Shown here piece by piece: positions 1 through 9,075 of a stretch of DNA of 64,000 nt. Each line of letters begins with the position of its first letter. Positions within the stretch are counted from its first letter, which is position 1. The notes under the pieces are model-generated. The model had not been told where the DNA came from. It worked only from the letters and a program-made list of their open reading frames with translations, and searched no databases. Position numbers and translations under genes: made by a program. Source of the DNA: Salinicoccus halodurans (lineage in GTDB: Bacteria > Bacillota > Bacilli > Staphylococcales > Salinicoccaceae); NCBI RefSeq assembly GCF_900114445.1, contig NZ_FOTB01000003.1, forward strand, positions 1 through 64,000, in the 5' to 3' direction.

Positions 1-14
1 CAAACTCTCCATAA
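1..14 (-). rRNA. rrs: 16S rRNA, 5' tip only (partial)
   Basis: On the minus strand the first bases read TATGGAGAGTTTG, the start of a Firmicutes 16S rRNA; the rest lies beyond the window edge. The upstream minus-strand leader contains the ACATTGAAAACTGAA type sequence usual in Staphylococcus rRNA leaders, and two strong promoters lie further up. An rRNA operon directly after recR is also the arrangement known in Staphylococcus. The exact 5' end is inferred. Confidence 0.85.
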
Positions 15-184
15 TTGGAAAGCTCCTCTCGAGCTCATGTGATACTGCTGACAGTATCTGTTTGCGTTTTTGATTGGTCGCCTCAATGTGGGAAGCTCAA
101 CTTAATGTGAACCTCATTATCTCGGAATTAACGTTGACATATTGTCATTCAGTTTTCAATGTTCTCGTTTTCGACTGCTTAACT

Positions 185-213
185 AGTATAGCATGAATGA
201 AAATCAGATGCAA
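185..213 (-). promoter_or_regulatory. rRNA operon promoter P2
   Basis: Minus strand: -35 TTGCAT (208-213), 17-bp spacer, -10 TATACT (185-190). It lies about 170 nt upstream of the 16S start and 103 nt downstream of a second promoter, the usual tandem arrangement of Firmicutes rRNA operons. Confidence 0.8.
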
Positions 214-287
214 CACCTTTTTTACATTTCTTAATGCCTCTAGCAACATTTGTTGTGTCGGTGCTTTATTTCGTCCGACAAGATATT

Positions 288-316
288 ACTATACAGGGTT
301 TGTTTCATTTACGCAA
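288..316 (-). promoter_or_regulatory. rRNA operon promoter P1
   Basis: Minus strand: -35 TTGCGT (311-316), 17-bp spacer, -10 TATAGT (288-293). The DNA just upstream (about 320-360) is A/T-rich like an UP element. Apart from P1, P2 and the rRNA leader I see no gene between 15 and 527. Confidence 0.78.
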
Positions 317-527
317 CCCTTTTTCTAAAAAAGTTTTGATTTTTACTATTTAATTTCATTCTCTTTTGTTGGAACCTCTCTATGCCGCCCTTTTGAGCTA
401 CTTTTCTTATATCCCTGCCAATCTTTCAGTGCAGCTGTTAATTAGTTTTAAGTATGGATTGATGAAATAGGATGGTGTATTTATACCCTTTCAGCATTTT
501 TTATAACATGTTTCGTGGTATTTTATT

Positions 528-580
528 AAAAAAAGAAAAGAGATGGCCAACTTTCTTCTATAGAAAGCTGTTCCATCTCC
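528..580 (-). terminator. Terminator after recR
   Basis: Stem of AGATGG (541-546) with CCATCT (573-578), an inner AACTTTC/GAAAG pairing, and a T-rich run on the minus strand from 537 to 528. It ends the dnaX-ybaB-recR unit just before the rRNA promoters. Confidence 0.75.
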
Positions 581-597
581 TGATCATAAATAATTCT

Positions 598-1194
598 TTA
601 CAGTTCCGTCCTGTGCTCTATCGCTTTGGACAGTGTGACTTCATCTGCATATTCCAGATCTCCGCCTACGGGCAGCCCGCTGGCAAGCCGCGTGGATTTA
701 ATCCCGATCGGTTTCACCAATCTTGAAATATACATGGCTGTCGATTCACCTTCGATATTCGGGTTCGTAGCGAGGATGATCTCTTTCACTTCATCATCCT
801 TCAGTCTCTCTATTAATGATGCAACGTTGATATCTTCCGGTCCGATTCCATCCATGGGACTGATTGCACCATGGAGTACATGGTAAAGTCCTTTATACTC
901 ACGCATTTTTTCCATGGCGATAACATCTTTCGTATCCTGGACTACACATATGATACTCCGGTCCCTGTTCTTATCGCTGCATATATAACAGGGATCTATA
1001 TCTGTAATGTGTCCGCAGATTGAACAGAATTGAAGGTCTCTTTTCACTTCCATGAGACTTCTGGAGAAATTGACGACATCGTCTTCCTTCATATTAAGAA
1101 CATAAAATGCCAGGCGCTGGGCTGTCTTCGGCCCGATACCCGGCAGTTTCATGAAGCTGTCAATCAGCTTGGATATTGGTTCTGGATAATGCAT
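598..1194 (-). CDS. recR: Recombination mediator RecR
   Basis: 198 aa, the normal length for RecR. RecR works with RecO and RecF to load RecA on gapped or SSB-coated DNA. An N-terminal helix-hairpin-helix ([12 protein letters not shown], near residue 18) is followed by the four-cysteine zinc finger (C57, C60, C69, C72) and the Toprim-like domain. The C-terminal region carries the conserved [16 protein letters not shown]-type motif. It is the last gene of the dnaX-ybaB-recR unit, starting 1 nt after the ybaB stop with only a weak ribosome site of its own, which suggests translational coupling. Confidence 0.97.
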   Translation of the reverse strand: MHYPEPISKLIDSFMKLPGIGPKTAQRLAFYVLNMKEDDVVNFSRSLMEVKRDLQFCSICGHITDIDPCYICSDKNRDRSIICVVQDTKDVIAMEKMREYKGLYHVLHGAISPMDGIGPEDINVASLIERLKDDEVKEIILATNPNIEGESTAMYISRLVKPIGIKSTRLASGLPVGGDLEYADEVTLSKAIEHRTEL

Positions 1195-1195
1195 A

Positions 1196-1525
1196 TTACA
1201 TCATACCAGGGATATTCATACCCTTGGTGTGCTTTCCGAGACGCTCACTTGTAAGTTCATCGGCTTTCGTCATTGCTTCGTTTGTTGCAGCAATGATCAG
1301 ATCCTGCAGCATTTCGATATCGTCCGGATCCACTACTTCCTCGGAGATTTCTACATCGAGTACTTCTTTATGTCCGGATACCGTCACTGTGACCATACCG
1401 CCGCCGGCCGTACCTTCAACTTTTTCCTCTTTCAGCTTTTCCTGCTCTTCCTGCATTTTCTTCTGCATTTTCTGCATCTGTTTCATCATGCCCTGCATAT
1501 TGTTCATACTGGTATTCTCCTCCAA
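1196..1525 (-). CDS. YbaB/EbfC family nucleoid-associated protein
   Basis: 109 aa. This family forms small dimeric DNA-binding proteins almost always encoded between dnaX and recR. The sequence has the typical Met/Gln/Lys/Glu-rich N-terminal helix (about residues 10-40), then the [12 protein letters not shown] strand and a C-terminal helix. A strong ribosome site (GGAGGAG) lies before the ATG. The precise role is not settled in Gram-positives; a link to DNA repair with RecR is inferred from context. Confidence 0.93.
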   Translation of the reverse strand: MEENTSMNNMQGMMKQMQKMQKKMQEEQEKLKEEKVEGTAGGGMVTVTVSGHKEVLDVEISEEVVDPDDIEMLQDLIIAATNEAMTKADELTSERLGKHTKGMNIPGMM

Positions 1526-1583
1526 ATGTGTTTAGAATGATCATCTATATATTATATATGAAAATATTGTTTTTATAAACTGA

Positions 1584-3227
1584 TTACGACCGTGTTTCTA
1601 CTATATCATTACCGAATATCTCTTTGGCGACATCCGACGGCTTCTTCTCATTAGAAGACTCCTTCTTTTCCTTATTGGCTTTCTTTTCCTGGATGTAGTC
1701 ATGTCTGACCTGCAGCCAGCTGGAATCCGGAACACCGACCACTTTGACTTCCTTCTCTATAATAGAAGGAATGAGCGTTTCCAATTCTTCCCGCTTCTTC
1801 TCGTCCTTATTAATCAGATCACTGTGGAGATCGTTCTGGAATTTAAGCAGCACGTGCGTGTCACTTGCTGCTACCGGCTCCGAATCTTTAATAAGGGACC
1901 TGAGGGAATGGTACCCTTTCTCTTCGACATGCTGATACACTTTCGGCCAGTCGTCCTTCAGTTTCACCAGATCTTCCTTGTTGGCGTGGTCGAGCACTTT
2001 TTCAATCTGCCGCAGGGAGAATCCTTTCGAAGGTGCATTCCTCATCTGCTTCTTCTCCTGTACCGGAGCTGCATTAGTCTGTGGCTGGTTCGCCAGGCGC
2101 CGTTCAAGTTCTTTCAACTTTTGTTCAATATGCGAAAGATCGACGTTTTGTGTTCCGGCCGCCTGGTCATTCCTGTTCAGTACCTGAACCAGTTTCACGA
2201 TCACGACTTCAAGATGCACACTTGTATTTACAGAAAATCTCATCATGACCATCGCATCATTCAGCACATCTATCATTTCGTAGAGTACCTTGTCCTCAGT
2301 ATGATAGAACGCAACATCTTCATCCGCCTCGCCGGAATGCTTCATCAAAATAATGTCTCTTATATAGTAGACAAGCTCATGGATCAGACGGGTCGGATCT
2401 TTCCCTTCATCAATAAATCTGTGATAGGTAATAAAAGCCTCTCTCGAGTCTTTCTGCTCTATCAGTCTGAGCCAGTCATTCAGTTCTTCGGATTTTATTC
2501 CGCCTGTAATCATTACAGCATCATCCACGGTAATATAGTCATTGCTGTATGCAATGACCTGATCCATGATGCTGAGTGCATCCCGCATTCCGCCTTCAGA
2601 TGTGCGGGCGATATACTCAATTGCATCATCTTCGTATTCAAGGGATTCCGAATCTGCAACATATTTGAGCCGGCCGATGATTTCGTTGATCTCAATCGCT
2701 TTGAAATCGAAACGCTGACACCTCGAAATGATTGTCGCCGGTATTTTATGGGGCTCTGTCGTCGCCAGTATGAAAATCGCATGACCCGGCGGCTCTTCCA
2801 GTGTTTTCAGCAGTGCGTTGAATGCACCGGTAGTGAGCATATGCACCTCATCAATGATGTACACTTTATATCTTGCTTCAGAAGGTGCATATTTGACTTT
2901 TTCCCGTATATTTCTGATTTCATCGACACCGTTGTTACTCGCAGCATCAATCTCTATCACATCGTTTGCAGAACCGTCTGTAATGCTCATGCAGATGTCA
3001 CATTCGTTGCAGGGCTCGCCTTCGGAACCAAAGCGGCAATTGAGCGCCTTGGCGAATATTTTCGCAATACTCGTCTTACCGGTTCCCCGGGGACCGTTGA
3101 ACAGATAGGCGTGTGATTCCTTATCCCTGATGATTGCGTTGCGCAATGTTTTGGTTACGTGCTTCTGTCCGACAACATCCTGGAATGTCTGGGGTCTGAA
3201 AGCCCGGTACAAAGCCTGATATTCCAT
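1584..3227 (-). CDS. dnaX: DNA polymerase III subunit gamma/tau
   Basis: 547 aa. This is the clamp-loader ATPase subunit of the replicative polymerase. Visible features are the Walker A GPRGTGKTS (residues 45-53), the zinc-binding cysteines C64, C73, C76 and C79, the DEVHML Walker B, the sensor-1 region ILATTEP and an SRC arginine-finger motif. The C-terminal third is charged and low-complexity, as in tau. The start is supported by GGAGGTG about 8 nt upstream. The gene heads the dnaX-ybaB-recR unit. Confidence 0.97.
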   Translation of the reverse strand: MEYQALYRAFRPQTFQDVVGQKHVTKTLRNAIIRDKESHAYLFNGPRGTGKTSIAKIFAKALNCRFGSEGEPCNECDICMSITDGSANDVIEIDAASNNGVDEIRNIREKVKYAPSEARYKVYIIDEVHMLTTGAFNALLKTLEEPPGHAIFILATTEPHKIPATIISRCQRFDFKAIEINEIIGRLKYVADSESLEYEDDAIEYIARTSEGGMRDALSIMDQVIAYSNDYITVDDAVMITGGIKSEELNDWLRLIEQKDSREAFITYHRFIDEGKDPTRLIHELVYYIRDIILMKHSGEADEDVAFYHTEDKVLYEMIDVLNDAMVMMRFSVNTSVHLEVVIVKLVQVLNRNDQAAGTQNVDLSHIEQKLKELERRLANQPQTNAAPVQEKKQMRNAPSKGFSLRQIEKVLDHANKEDLVKLKDDWPKVYQHVEEKGYHSLRSLIKDSEPVAASDTHVLLKFQNDLHSDLINKDEKKREELETLIPSIIEKEVKVVGVPDSSWLQVRHDYIQEKKANKEKKESSNEKKPSDVAKEIFGNDIVETRS

Positions 3228-3264
3228 TCAACAGCACCTCCGTAATTAATATTCCATGTCCTTT

Positions 3265-3273
3265 ATTATATCA
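3265..3273 (-). promoter_or_regulatory. Extended -10 promoter for dnaX operon
   Basis: Minus strand TGATATAAT (TGn plus TATAAT, 3265-3273), about 40 nt upstream of the dnaX start. No good -35 is seen, consistent with an extended -10 promoter. Confidence 0.55.
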
Positions 3274-3307
3274 TATGTCACACTTCGCCCCTAATAACTT
3301 AAAGCAA

Positions 3308-3341
3308 ATAAAAAATGACTGCATCATCAGATACAGTCATT
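3308..3341 (-). terminator. SRP RNA terminator
   Basis: Perfect 8-bp stem AATGACTG/CAGTCATT (3314-3321 with 3334-3341) followed on the minus strand by a T run, directly after the 3' end of the SRP RNA. Confidence 0.85.
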
Positions 3342-3349
3342 CGATATGT

Positions 3350-3622
3350 AAACCGTGCACCGTTTCTTTGAACACCCGGCACAAGCGTTACTCAAATCAC
3401 CAGCTCAACTTCGGCTGTCCTACGGCACATAGAATGGGCCACTTAATGCTGCTTCCTTCCGGACCTGACATGGTTCGTGACGTTCTATTGCATAGGACCG
3501 AAATCTCAACACCAGTGAGATTGAGGCAGTCCTCACACCGAGTGTCCTCGGAAACGGAATTCAGTCCTGCTAGAGCGGATTGCAGGTACAGGGCACCGCT
3601 ACCTCCCCACTTAGCACGGCAC
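3350..3622 (-). ncRNA. ffs: Signal recognition particle RNA, Bacillus-type large form
   Basis: About 270 nt. The minus strand begins GTGTGCCGTGCTAAG and contains the universal domain IV element GGTCCGGAAGGAAGCAGC (around 3449-3470). It ends near GGTGCACGG, closely following the layout of the B. subtilis scRNA with an Alu domain. The RNA binds Ffh and targets nascent membrane proteins. It has its own consensus promoter and terminator. The 3' boundary is uncertain by a few bases. Confidence 0.95.
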
Positions 3623-3627
3623 ACTAA

Positions 3628-3656
3628 ATCATAACAAAATCAAAACTTCAATGCAA
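3628..3656 (-). promoter_or_regulatory. SRP RNA promoter
   Basis: Minus strand -35 TTGCAT (3651-3656), 17-bp spacer, -10 TATGAT (3628-3633), placing the start of transcription at about 3621. Confidence 0.8.
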
Positions 3657-3666
3657 GATAAATATA

Positions 3667-4395
3667 TTAATCCCCATGGAAACGTCTGGAGAAATCAACG
3701 AATTTAAATTCACTTGCAAGATGTTTCGAAATATTATATTGGAACGGTCTTGCATCATTCAGATGGACAACAGAACGGACTGTTGCCACATAAGACAGAT
3801 CATTATGATCAAAGAGTTCAATTTCATGCTCCGTCATCGCATCAAATGTGATTTCTTTGTGGGAATACGCAATCGTCAGCCCCAGTTTCTTCTCAATATA
3901 CTCATAAATCGAGTCTTCTGCCACCTGGATACTGAGCCCGGGCATCATATCCACGGTAAAATAGTCCATATCGACAATATGGGTCTTCCCCTCATATTTC
4001 CGCTGCCTTATCAGCTGCCAGACTTTATCTTCCGGTGCGAGATCCAAAGCAACCATCACTTTCGGAAATTGTTCCGCCGGATATCGCTTCAGCTCGACTA
4101 CTGCAGTCGAGTATTGTTTGGTTTTCAACTGCTGAATCTCTTTAAAGCTGGTAAGGTGGGAAACTGTGAAATCCATTGAAGGATTATAAATGACAACGGA
4201 TCCCTTACCCTTCATCTTCTGGATAAAGCCATTCTCCTGAAGAAGATTCAACGCTTTCCTCACTGTTTCCCTGGAGACATCAAACGTTTCAACCAAACGA
4301 TGTTCAGAAGGTAGTACATCATCTTTTTTGTATTTGCCTCCGGATATGTCGCTGGATATTTCCTGATAGATCTGGTTGTATTTGTTCAAATTCAT
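3667..4395 (-). CDS. treR: Trehalose operon repressor TreR (GntR family)
   Basis: 242 aa from the chosen start. A GntR winged helix (PSEHRLVETFDVSRETVRKA, about residues 27-46) is followed by a UTRA-type effector domain that in TreR binds trehalose-6-phosphate. An upstream in-frame ATG at 4440 has no ribosome site; the ATG at 4395 follows GGGTGA and gives the N-terminus MNLNKYNQIY, matching other staphylococcal TreR. It is the last gene of treP-treA-treR, and its probable operator lies in the treP promoter. Confidence 0.93.
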   Translation of the reverse strand: MNLNKYNQIYQEISSDISGGKYKKDDVLPSEHRLVETFDVSRETVRKALNLLQENGFIQKMKGKGSVVIYNPSMDFTVSHLTSFKEIQQLKTKQYSTAVVELKRYPAEQFPKVMVALDLAPEDKVWQLIRQRKYEGKTHIVDMDYFTVDMMPGLSIQVAEDSIYEYIEKKLGLTIAYSHKEITFDAMTEHEIELFDHNDLSYVATVRSVVHLNDARPFQYNISKHLASEFKFVDFSRRFHGD

Positions 4396-4451
4396 CTCAC
4401 TCACCCTGTCACTTTCCGGCATTATTGCAATTACATCCATGATATAATTCT

Positions 4452-6095
4452 TTACGGCGTTTGTCTATATAACATCAATGCTTCAAAAGGCCTGAGCTCT
4501 GTACTTTTATCTTCGTAATTTGAGATGAGGATTTCACCTCTTGTATCAAGATTCTCCGGGAACGGAATTGATTTATTTCTGAAGTTCGCAATCACCGTAA
4601 TCGTTTCTTCATTATATGTCCGCTCGTATGCAAAAACCGCGCGGTCTTTCATGAGGTGCGGGATGACACTGCCATAGGTGAAGTGATCCATTTCATGACG
4701 GAGCGATATCAGCTTCTGATAAGTGTAGAATATGGAGTTTTCATCTTCGAGTGCTGTTTCGACATTGATTTCCTGATAATTTTCTGCGAGTTCAATCCAC
4801 GGTTCCCCTGTCGTGAATCCGCCATGCCGGTCTTTATTCCACTGCATCGGTGTTCTGGCATTGTCTCTCGATTTCGAACCCAGGATATCCAGAACCTGCG
4901 CGTTGGTCATTCCATTTTCCTTCATCGCACTGTAGGCATTCAGACTTTCAACATCACGGTACTGATCAATCCGTGTGAACTTAGGATTTGTCATTCCGAT
5001 TTCTTCGCCCTGGTAAATATAAGGTGTCCCTTTAAGTCCATGCAGTGCGATGGCGAGCATTTTTCCGCTTAATACGCGGTTTTCCTCCGTATCATCCTGC
5101 CCAAATCTTGAAATGATGCGCGGCTGGTCATGATTGCACCAGAAGATTGCATTCCACCCGCCGCCTTCATCCATTGCCACCTGCCAATCCATAAGGATGC
5201 GCTTCAACTCGATGAAATCATAATTTGCCAGTGTCCATTTTTCTCCACCGGGGTAATCGACCTTCAGATGATGGAAGTTAAATACAGAGTTCAGCTCATT
5301 GCGTTTCGGGTCTGTATACTTCAGGCAGTGATCAATTGTAGTGGATGACATTTCACCCACCGTCATGACCTCTTTATCACCGAAAGTATTGCGGTTGAGT
5401 TCATTGATGTAATCATGCACTTTCGGACCATCCGTATAGAACTCCTTGCCGGGACCGTCCGAGTTTTTAAATTCGCCTTTCGAAATGAGGTTGACGACGT
5501 CGAAGCGGAAACCATCCACTCCGAAATCGATCCAATAGTTGATCATTTCATATATTTCTTTACGCAAGCTCTCGTTCTCCCAGTTAAGATCCGCCTGAGA
5601 CACGTCAAATAACCGTAGGTAATACTGGTTGGTTTTATCATCATATGTCCATGCATTACCGCCAAATTTGGATTCCCAATTCGTAGGCGGTCCCGCTTCC
5701 GTGCCGTCCTTCCAAATATAATAATCGCGGTACTTGTTATCTTTGGATTTTCTGGATTCAACGAACCAGTTATGGGAGGTCGACGTATGGTTGATGACGA
5801 TATCCATCATGACTTTAAGGCCGCGCCCGTGAGCCGCCTCCAGCAGTTTTTCCAGATCTTCCTTCGTCCCGAACTGCGGGTTCACCTCGTAATAGTCGCT
5901 GATATCATACCCATTGTCGTTCATCGGAGATCGGTAGACGGGTGTCAGCCATACATAATCGACACCCAGCATCTTGACATAATCCAGTTTTTCTATGATG
6001 CCCGGAATATCCCCTTCTCCGCTTCCTGTCGTATCATTGAAAGATTTCGGATAAATTTGATATACAACTGATTTTCTCCAGTCATTGGATGCCAA
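4452..6095 (-). CDS. treA: Alpha,alpha-phosphotrehalase (trehalose-6-phosphate hydrolase)
   Basis: 547 aa, GH13 family. It splits imported trehalose-6-phosphate to glucose and glucose-6-phosphate. The GH13 conserved regions are visible: DIVINHTS, GFRFDVVNLI (nucleophile Asp), VGEMSS (acid/base Glu) and FWCNHDQPR. The start codon is TTG, with GAAGGAG about 8 nt upstream. The gene lies between treP and treR, the usual operon position. GH13 enzymes such as oligo-1,6-glucosidase are close relatives, but the operon makes phosphotrehalase the best call. Confidence 0.95.
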   Translation of the reverse strand: MASNDWRKSVVYQIYPKSFNDTTGSGEGDIPGIIEKLDYVKMLGVDYVWLTPVYRSPMNDNGYDISDYYEVNPQFGTKEDLEKLLEAAHGRGLKVMMDIVINHTSTSHNWFVESRKSKDNKYRDYYIWKDGTEAGPPTNWESKFGGNAWTYDDKTNQYYLRLFDVSQADLNWENESLRKEIYEMINYWIDFGVDGFRFDVVNLISKGEFKNSDGPGKEFYTDGPKVHDYINELNRNTFGDKEVMTVGEMSSTTIDHCLKYTDPKRNELNSVFNFHHLKVDYPGGEKWTLANYDFIELKRILMDWQVAMDEGGGWNAIFWCNHDQPRIISRFGQDDTEENRVLSGKMLAIALHGLKGTPYIYQGEEIGMTNPKFTRIDQYRDVESLNAYSAMKENGMTNAQVLDILGSKSRDNARTPMQWNKDRHGGFTTGEPWIELAENYQEINVETALEDENSIFYTYQKLISLRHEMDHFTYGSVIPHLMKDRAVFAYERTYNEETITVIANFRNKSIPFPENLDTRGEILISNYEDKSTELRPFEALMLYRQTP

Positions 6096-6120
6096 TGTAA
6101 AAACTCCTTCATATAATTAA

Positions 6121-7572
6121 TTAGTCTACGTCCACCATATCTTTCGTCTTCTCTTTGACAAATCTGGAGAATAGCAGTGTCAGCAGGAACGGTACTACGA
6201 TGGCAATCAGCATACCGATTGAGAACAGCAGCCAAAAACCGTCTGTAATCGAGATGACACCAGGCACACCCCCGACACCGACACTGTAGGCTGTCAGCAT
6301 ATTAGCCCCGAAAATACCGCCGACTACGGCTGTTGTCAATATCGCAGCAAGGAATGGATATTTCAATGGCAGGTTCACCCCGAACATCGCCGGTTCAGTA
6401 ACACCCAGCCAGCCCGAAATACCGGAAGTCATCGCCAGACCTTCTTCCTTTTTCTTTTTCTGGCTGCGGTAGATCATCCATGCTCCGAATGCCGCAGAAC
6501 CCTGCGCGATGTTTGAAATCGCCAGAATCGGCCACAGGAATGTCGAGCCTGTTGTACCGATCAGCTGCAGATCCACTGCCAGGAACATATGGTGCATTCC
6601 GGTAATTACAAGCGGTGCATAGAACAGACCATATACCGCTCCGCCCAGAATACCGGCAGTTTCAAACAGCCAGATGATTGCATCTGTAATGAGCGTACTG
6701 CCCCACAGTGTGATCGGACCGATGATTGTATAAGTAAGAATACCGACAACAACGAGTGCGACAGGTGCAACAACAAGCAGTTTGAACATGTCATGTACCC
6801 GCTTGTTCAGGAACAATTCCACTTTCGCAAGCACCCATGTCGCCACAAGCACCGGCAGCACCTGCCCCTGATAGTTCAGCTGCTGGATTTCCAGTCCGAA
6901 TACGTTCCATGTAGGAATCTCTGCAAGTTCGCCGGATTCACTGTCGAAGAGCCCGTACTGACTCGCAAGATCCGGGTGGCATAATGCAACACCGAGTGCT
7001 ATACCAAGCAGCGGATTTCCGCCGAACACTTTCATCGCGCTCCAGCCGATGAGCACCGGCAGGAAGATGAATGGCGCCACAGCAATGAAGTTGATCATAC
7101 TCGCAATACCTTCAATACCCGGGAATCGGGTAATTATGGAATCATTTTCCCAGAACAGTCCCTGCAGAGTAAGCAGGTTATTCAAGCCGAGCAGCAGACC
7201 TGCTGTAACGATTGCCGGCAGGATCGGAATAAAGATATCCCCCAGCATTTTGATGAACTTTTGAAGCGGATTCATCTTCTTGGCCGCAGCTGCTTTAACT
7301 TCATCTTTCGAGCCGCCCCCTTTACCTGTCTCCTCCTCGAAAATCTTAAATGCTTCGTCTACCGTCCCTTGACCGATTACAATCTGAAACTGGTTGTTCG
7401 CTGCGAACGAGCCTTTAACCAGATCAATGGAATCCAGCTTCTCTTTATCCACTTTGGATTCATCATCCAGTGCAAGACGCAGTCGCGTGACACAGTGTGT
7501 TGCTGCATTGACGTTCTCCTGACCCCCAATTGCATCGATTATCTGTCTGACCTCGTCGCGGTTTACCGCCAT
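6121..7572 (-). CDS. treP: PTS trehalose-specific EIIBC component
   Basis: 483 aa. It imports and phosphorylates trehalose. The N-terminal EIIB domain has the phosphorylated cysteine in ATHCVTRLR (Cys27). It is followed by a charged linker and an EIIC domain with about 10 membrane segments, including the GGFWLLFS and TEPAMFGVNL regions. No EIIA domain is fused, so it probably borrows a glucose-type EIIA. An alternative GTG start lies 9 nt upstream, but the ATG at 7572 has better spacing from AAAGGAG and matches homologues (MAVNRDEV). Confidence 0.95.
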   Translation of the reverse strand: MAVNRDEVRQIIDAIGGQENVNAATHCVTRLRLALDDESKVDKEKLDSIDLVKGSFAANNQFQIVIGQGTVDEAFKIFEEETGKGGGSKDEVKAAAAKKMNPLQKFIKMLGDIFIPILPAIVTAGLLLGLNNLLTLQGLFWENDSIITRFPGIEGIASMINFIAVAPFIFLPVLIGWSAMKVFGGNPLLGIALGVALCHPDLASQYGLFDSESGELAEIPTWNVFGLEIQQLNYQGQVLPVLVATWVLAKVELFLNKRVHDMFKLLVVAPVALVVVGILTYTIIGPITLWGSTLITDAIIWLFETAGILGGAVYGLFYAPLVITGMHHMFLAVDLQLIGTTGSTFLWPILAISNIAQGSAAFGAWMIYRSQKKKKEEGLAMTSGISGWLGVTEPAMFGVNLPLKYPFLAAILTTAVVGGIFGANMLTAYSVGVGGVPGVISITDGFWLLFSIGMLIAIVVPFLLTLLFSRFVKEKTKDMVDVD

Positions 7573-7611
7573 TCTTCCCACACTCCTTTTATTTTGGATT
7601 ATATCGCCTCA

Positions 7612-7648
7612 ACTATAACATGTCTATACAGTTGTGTAAAGGCTTTCA
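7612..7648 (-). promoter_or_regulatory. treP promoter with TreR operator and cre box
   Basis: Minus strand -35 TTTACA (7635-7640), 17-bp spacer, -10 TATAGT (7612-7617). The spacer holds the imperfect palindrome TGTATAGACA (7621-7630), resembling the TreR box TTGTATATACAA of B. subtilis. The -35 lies inside TGAAAGCCTTTACA (7635-7648), a catabolite-responsive element with one mismatch to the consensus core. Both control sites therefore directly occlude the promoter. Confidence 0.75.
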
Positions 7649-7711
7649 AATGTTGTGAAAAGTAACATGCATTCAATCAACTTGAGTTAAAAATTTTAAC
7701 GGGAAAATAAT

Positions 7712-7738
7712 AAAAACCGCTCTGTCGAGCGGTTTTTA
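7712..7738 (-). terminator. Terminator after amt
   Basis: Perfect stem AAAACCGCTC/GAGCGGTTTT with a 4-nt loop and flanking A/T runs on both sides. It ends amt on the minus strand. Confidence 0.85.
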
Positions 7739-7746
7739 TTTTCTCT

Positions 7747-8967
7747 TCATGGTTTAGACTGCTCATATGCTGCTTCGCCGTGGAACACATTATCCAAACC
7801 TTCTAATTCCTCTTTATCATCTGTTCGCAATGTAGTGAATATGCTTATTGTCCTGGCGATGCAGAATGTCATGACTGCACTGAAAAGTATTGTTGCTGTC
7901 ACTGCTATAATCTGTACCAGCAACGGTATGAACCCACCGCCGGCCAATAAACCATTTGCGATATCAGGGTTCACGGCGTTCGTTTGAAATACACCTGTAC
8001 CGATCGCACCAACAATACCGCCGATACCGTGTAATCCAAATGCATCCAGTGCATCGTCATAGTTAAGCAATACTTTAATTTTCGTGATTGCAAAGAAGCA
8101 TATTGCGCCTCCAATCAGTCCCAAAGCCAGTGCTCCGAAGTAAGTAACAAAACCAGCTGCCGGCGTAATGACCACCAGTCCTGCAAGCATACCGGATAAT
8201 GTACCGACCAATGATATTTTCCCCTTCATTATCCATTCCACAAAATTCCAGCCGGCGATTCCAGCTGTGGACGCAAGTACTGTGTTAACAAATGCGAACA
8301 TTGCGATTGAGTCAAATGTCAGTGCACTGCCTGTGTTGAACCCAAACCAGCCAAACCACACGAGAATGGCACCGATCATTGTAATGACTAAATTATGCGG
8401 CGGTTTTTTATTATCAGGTTTTCTTGATCCAAGTAATAATGCGAGCACAAGCCCTGACACACCTGAAGATATATGAACAACCGTCCCTCCGGCAAAGTCT
8501 ATTGCGCCGATAGAATGAATCCATCCGCCGCCCCAGACCCAGTGGGCAACCGGACTGTATACCAATAGGACCCATAATGCCATAAACACAATGAATGGTC
8601 CGAATTTCATACGTTCAGCGACAGAACCTGTAAGTATCGATACCGAAATCGTACAAAACGTTAATTGAAAAACCATATATAAAGCAAATGGAACAGTTTC
8701 AGAAAATGCCGGGTTTGGTTCGAATCCTACATTGGATAAGCCGATAAACGAGAAATCACCAATCCAGAGATTGCTCCCGCCAAAACTTAAAGAAAAACCA
8801 AGTATCACCCACGTGAACGTTACGACAACAATTGCTGCAATACTGTGCATTGATGTGTTCAGCACATTTTTAGATTGTACAAGACCACCGTAGAATAAAG
8901 CGAGACCAGGCGTCATTAACCAAACGAGCAAAGTACAGAGAAATAATAAAAGTGTATCCATGTTCAA
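7747..8967 (-). CDS. amt: Ammonium transporter (Amt/MEP/Rh family)
   Basis: 406 aa with about 11 membrane segments, the usual size. Family motifs are clear: GGxxHSIGAIDFAGGTVVH in the middle, WFGWFGFNTGSAL, and DDALDAFGLHGIGGI with the pore histidine. It conducts ammonium or ammonia at low external concentrations. No glnK (PII) gene lies beside it, unlike in many bacteria. The start follows AAGGAG by 9 nt. Confidence 0.95.
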   Translation of the reverse strand: MNMDTLLLFLCTLLVWLMTPGLALFYGGLVQSKNVLNTSMHSIAAIVVVTFTWVILGFSLSFGGSNLWIGDFSFIGLSNVGFEPNPAFSETVPFALYMVFQLTFCTISVSILTGSVAERMKFGPFIVFMALWVLLVYSPVAHWVWGGGWIHSIGAIDFAGGTVVHISSGVSGLVLALLLGSRKPDNKKPPHNLVITMIGAILVWFGWFGFNTGSALTFDSIAMFAFVNTVLASTAGIAGWNFVEWIMKGKISLVGTLSGMLAGLVVITPAAGFVTYFGALALGLIGGAICFFAITKIKVLLNYDDALDAFGLHGIGGIVGAIGTGVFQTNAVNPDIANGLLAGGGFIPLLVQIIAVTATILFSAVMTFCIARTISIFTTLRTDDKEELEGLDNVFHGEAAYEQSKP

Positions 8968-8990
8968 CCACTCCTTAAAAGTATGGGAAC

Positions 8991-9018
8991 ATTATATAAC
9001 TGTTTTCCGAATATTCAA
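8991..9018 (-). promoter_or_regulatory. amt promoter
   Basis: Minus strand -35 TTGAAT (9013-9018), 16-bp spacer, -10 TATAAT (8991-8996), about 25 nt upstream of the amt start codon. Confidence 0.6.
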
Positions 9019-9029
9019 AATCCATGTTA

Positions 9030-9056
9030 AAAAGCCTAACATTATATGTTAGACTT
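9030..9056 (-). terminator. Terminator after surface protein gene
   Basis: Minus strand stem TCTAACAT/ATGTTAGG with a short loop, followed by a T run, located after the stop at 9076. Confidence 0.65.
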
Positions 9057-9075
9057 TCTGACATGTTACAGTATT

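Noticed and set aside
1701-3116. 471-aa open frame opposite dnaX
   Set aside because: Pure antisense shadow of dnaX, with no ribosome site and no recognisable domains.
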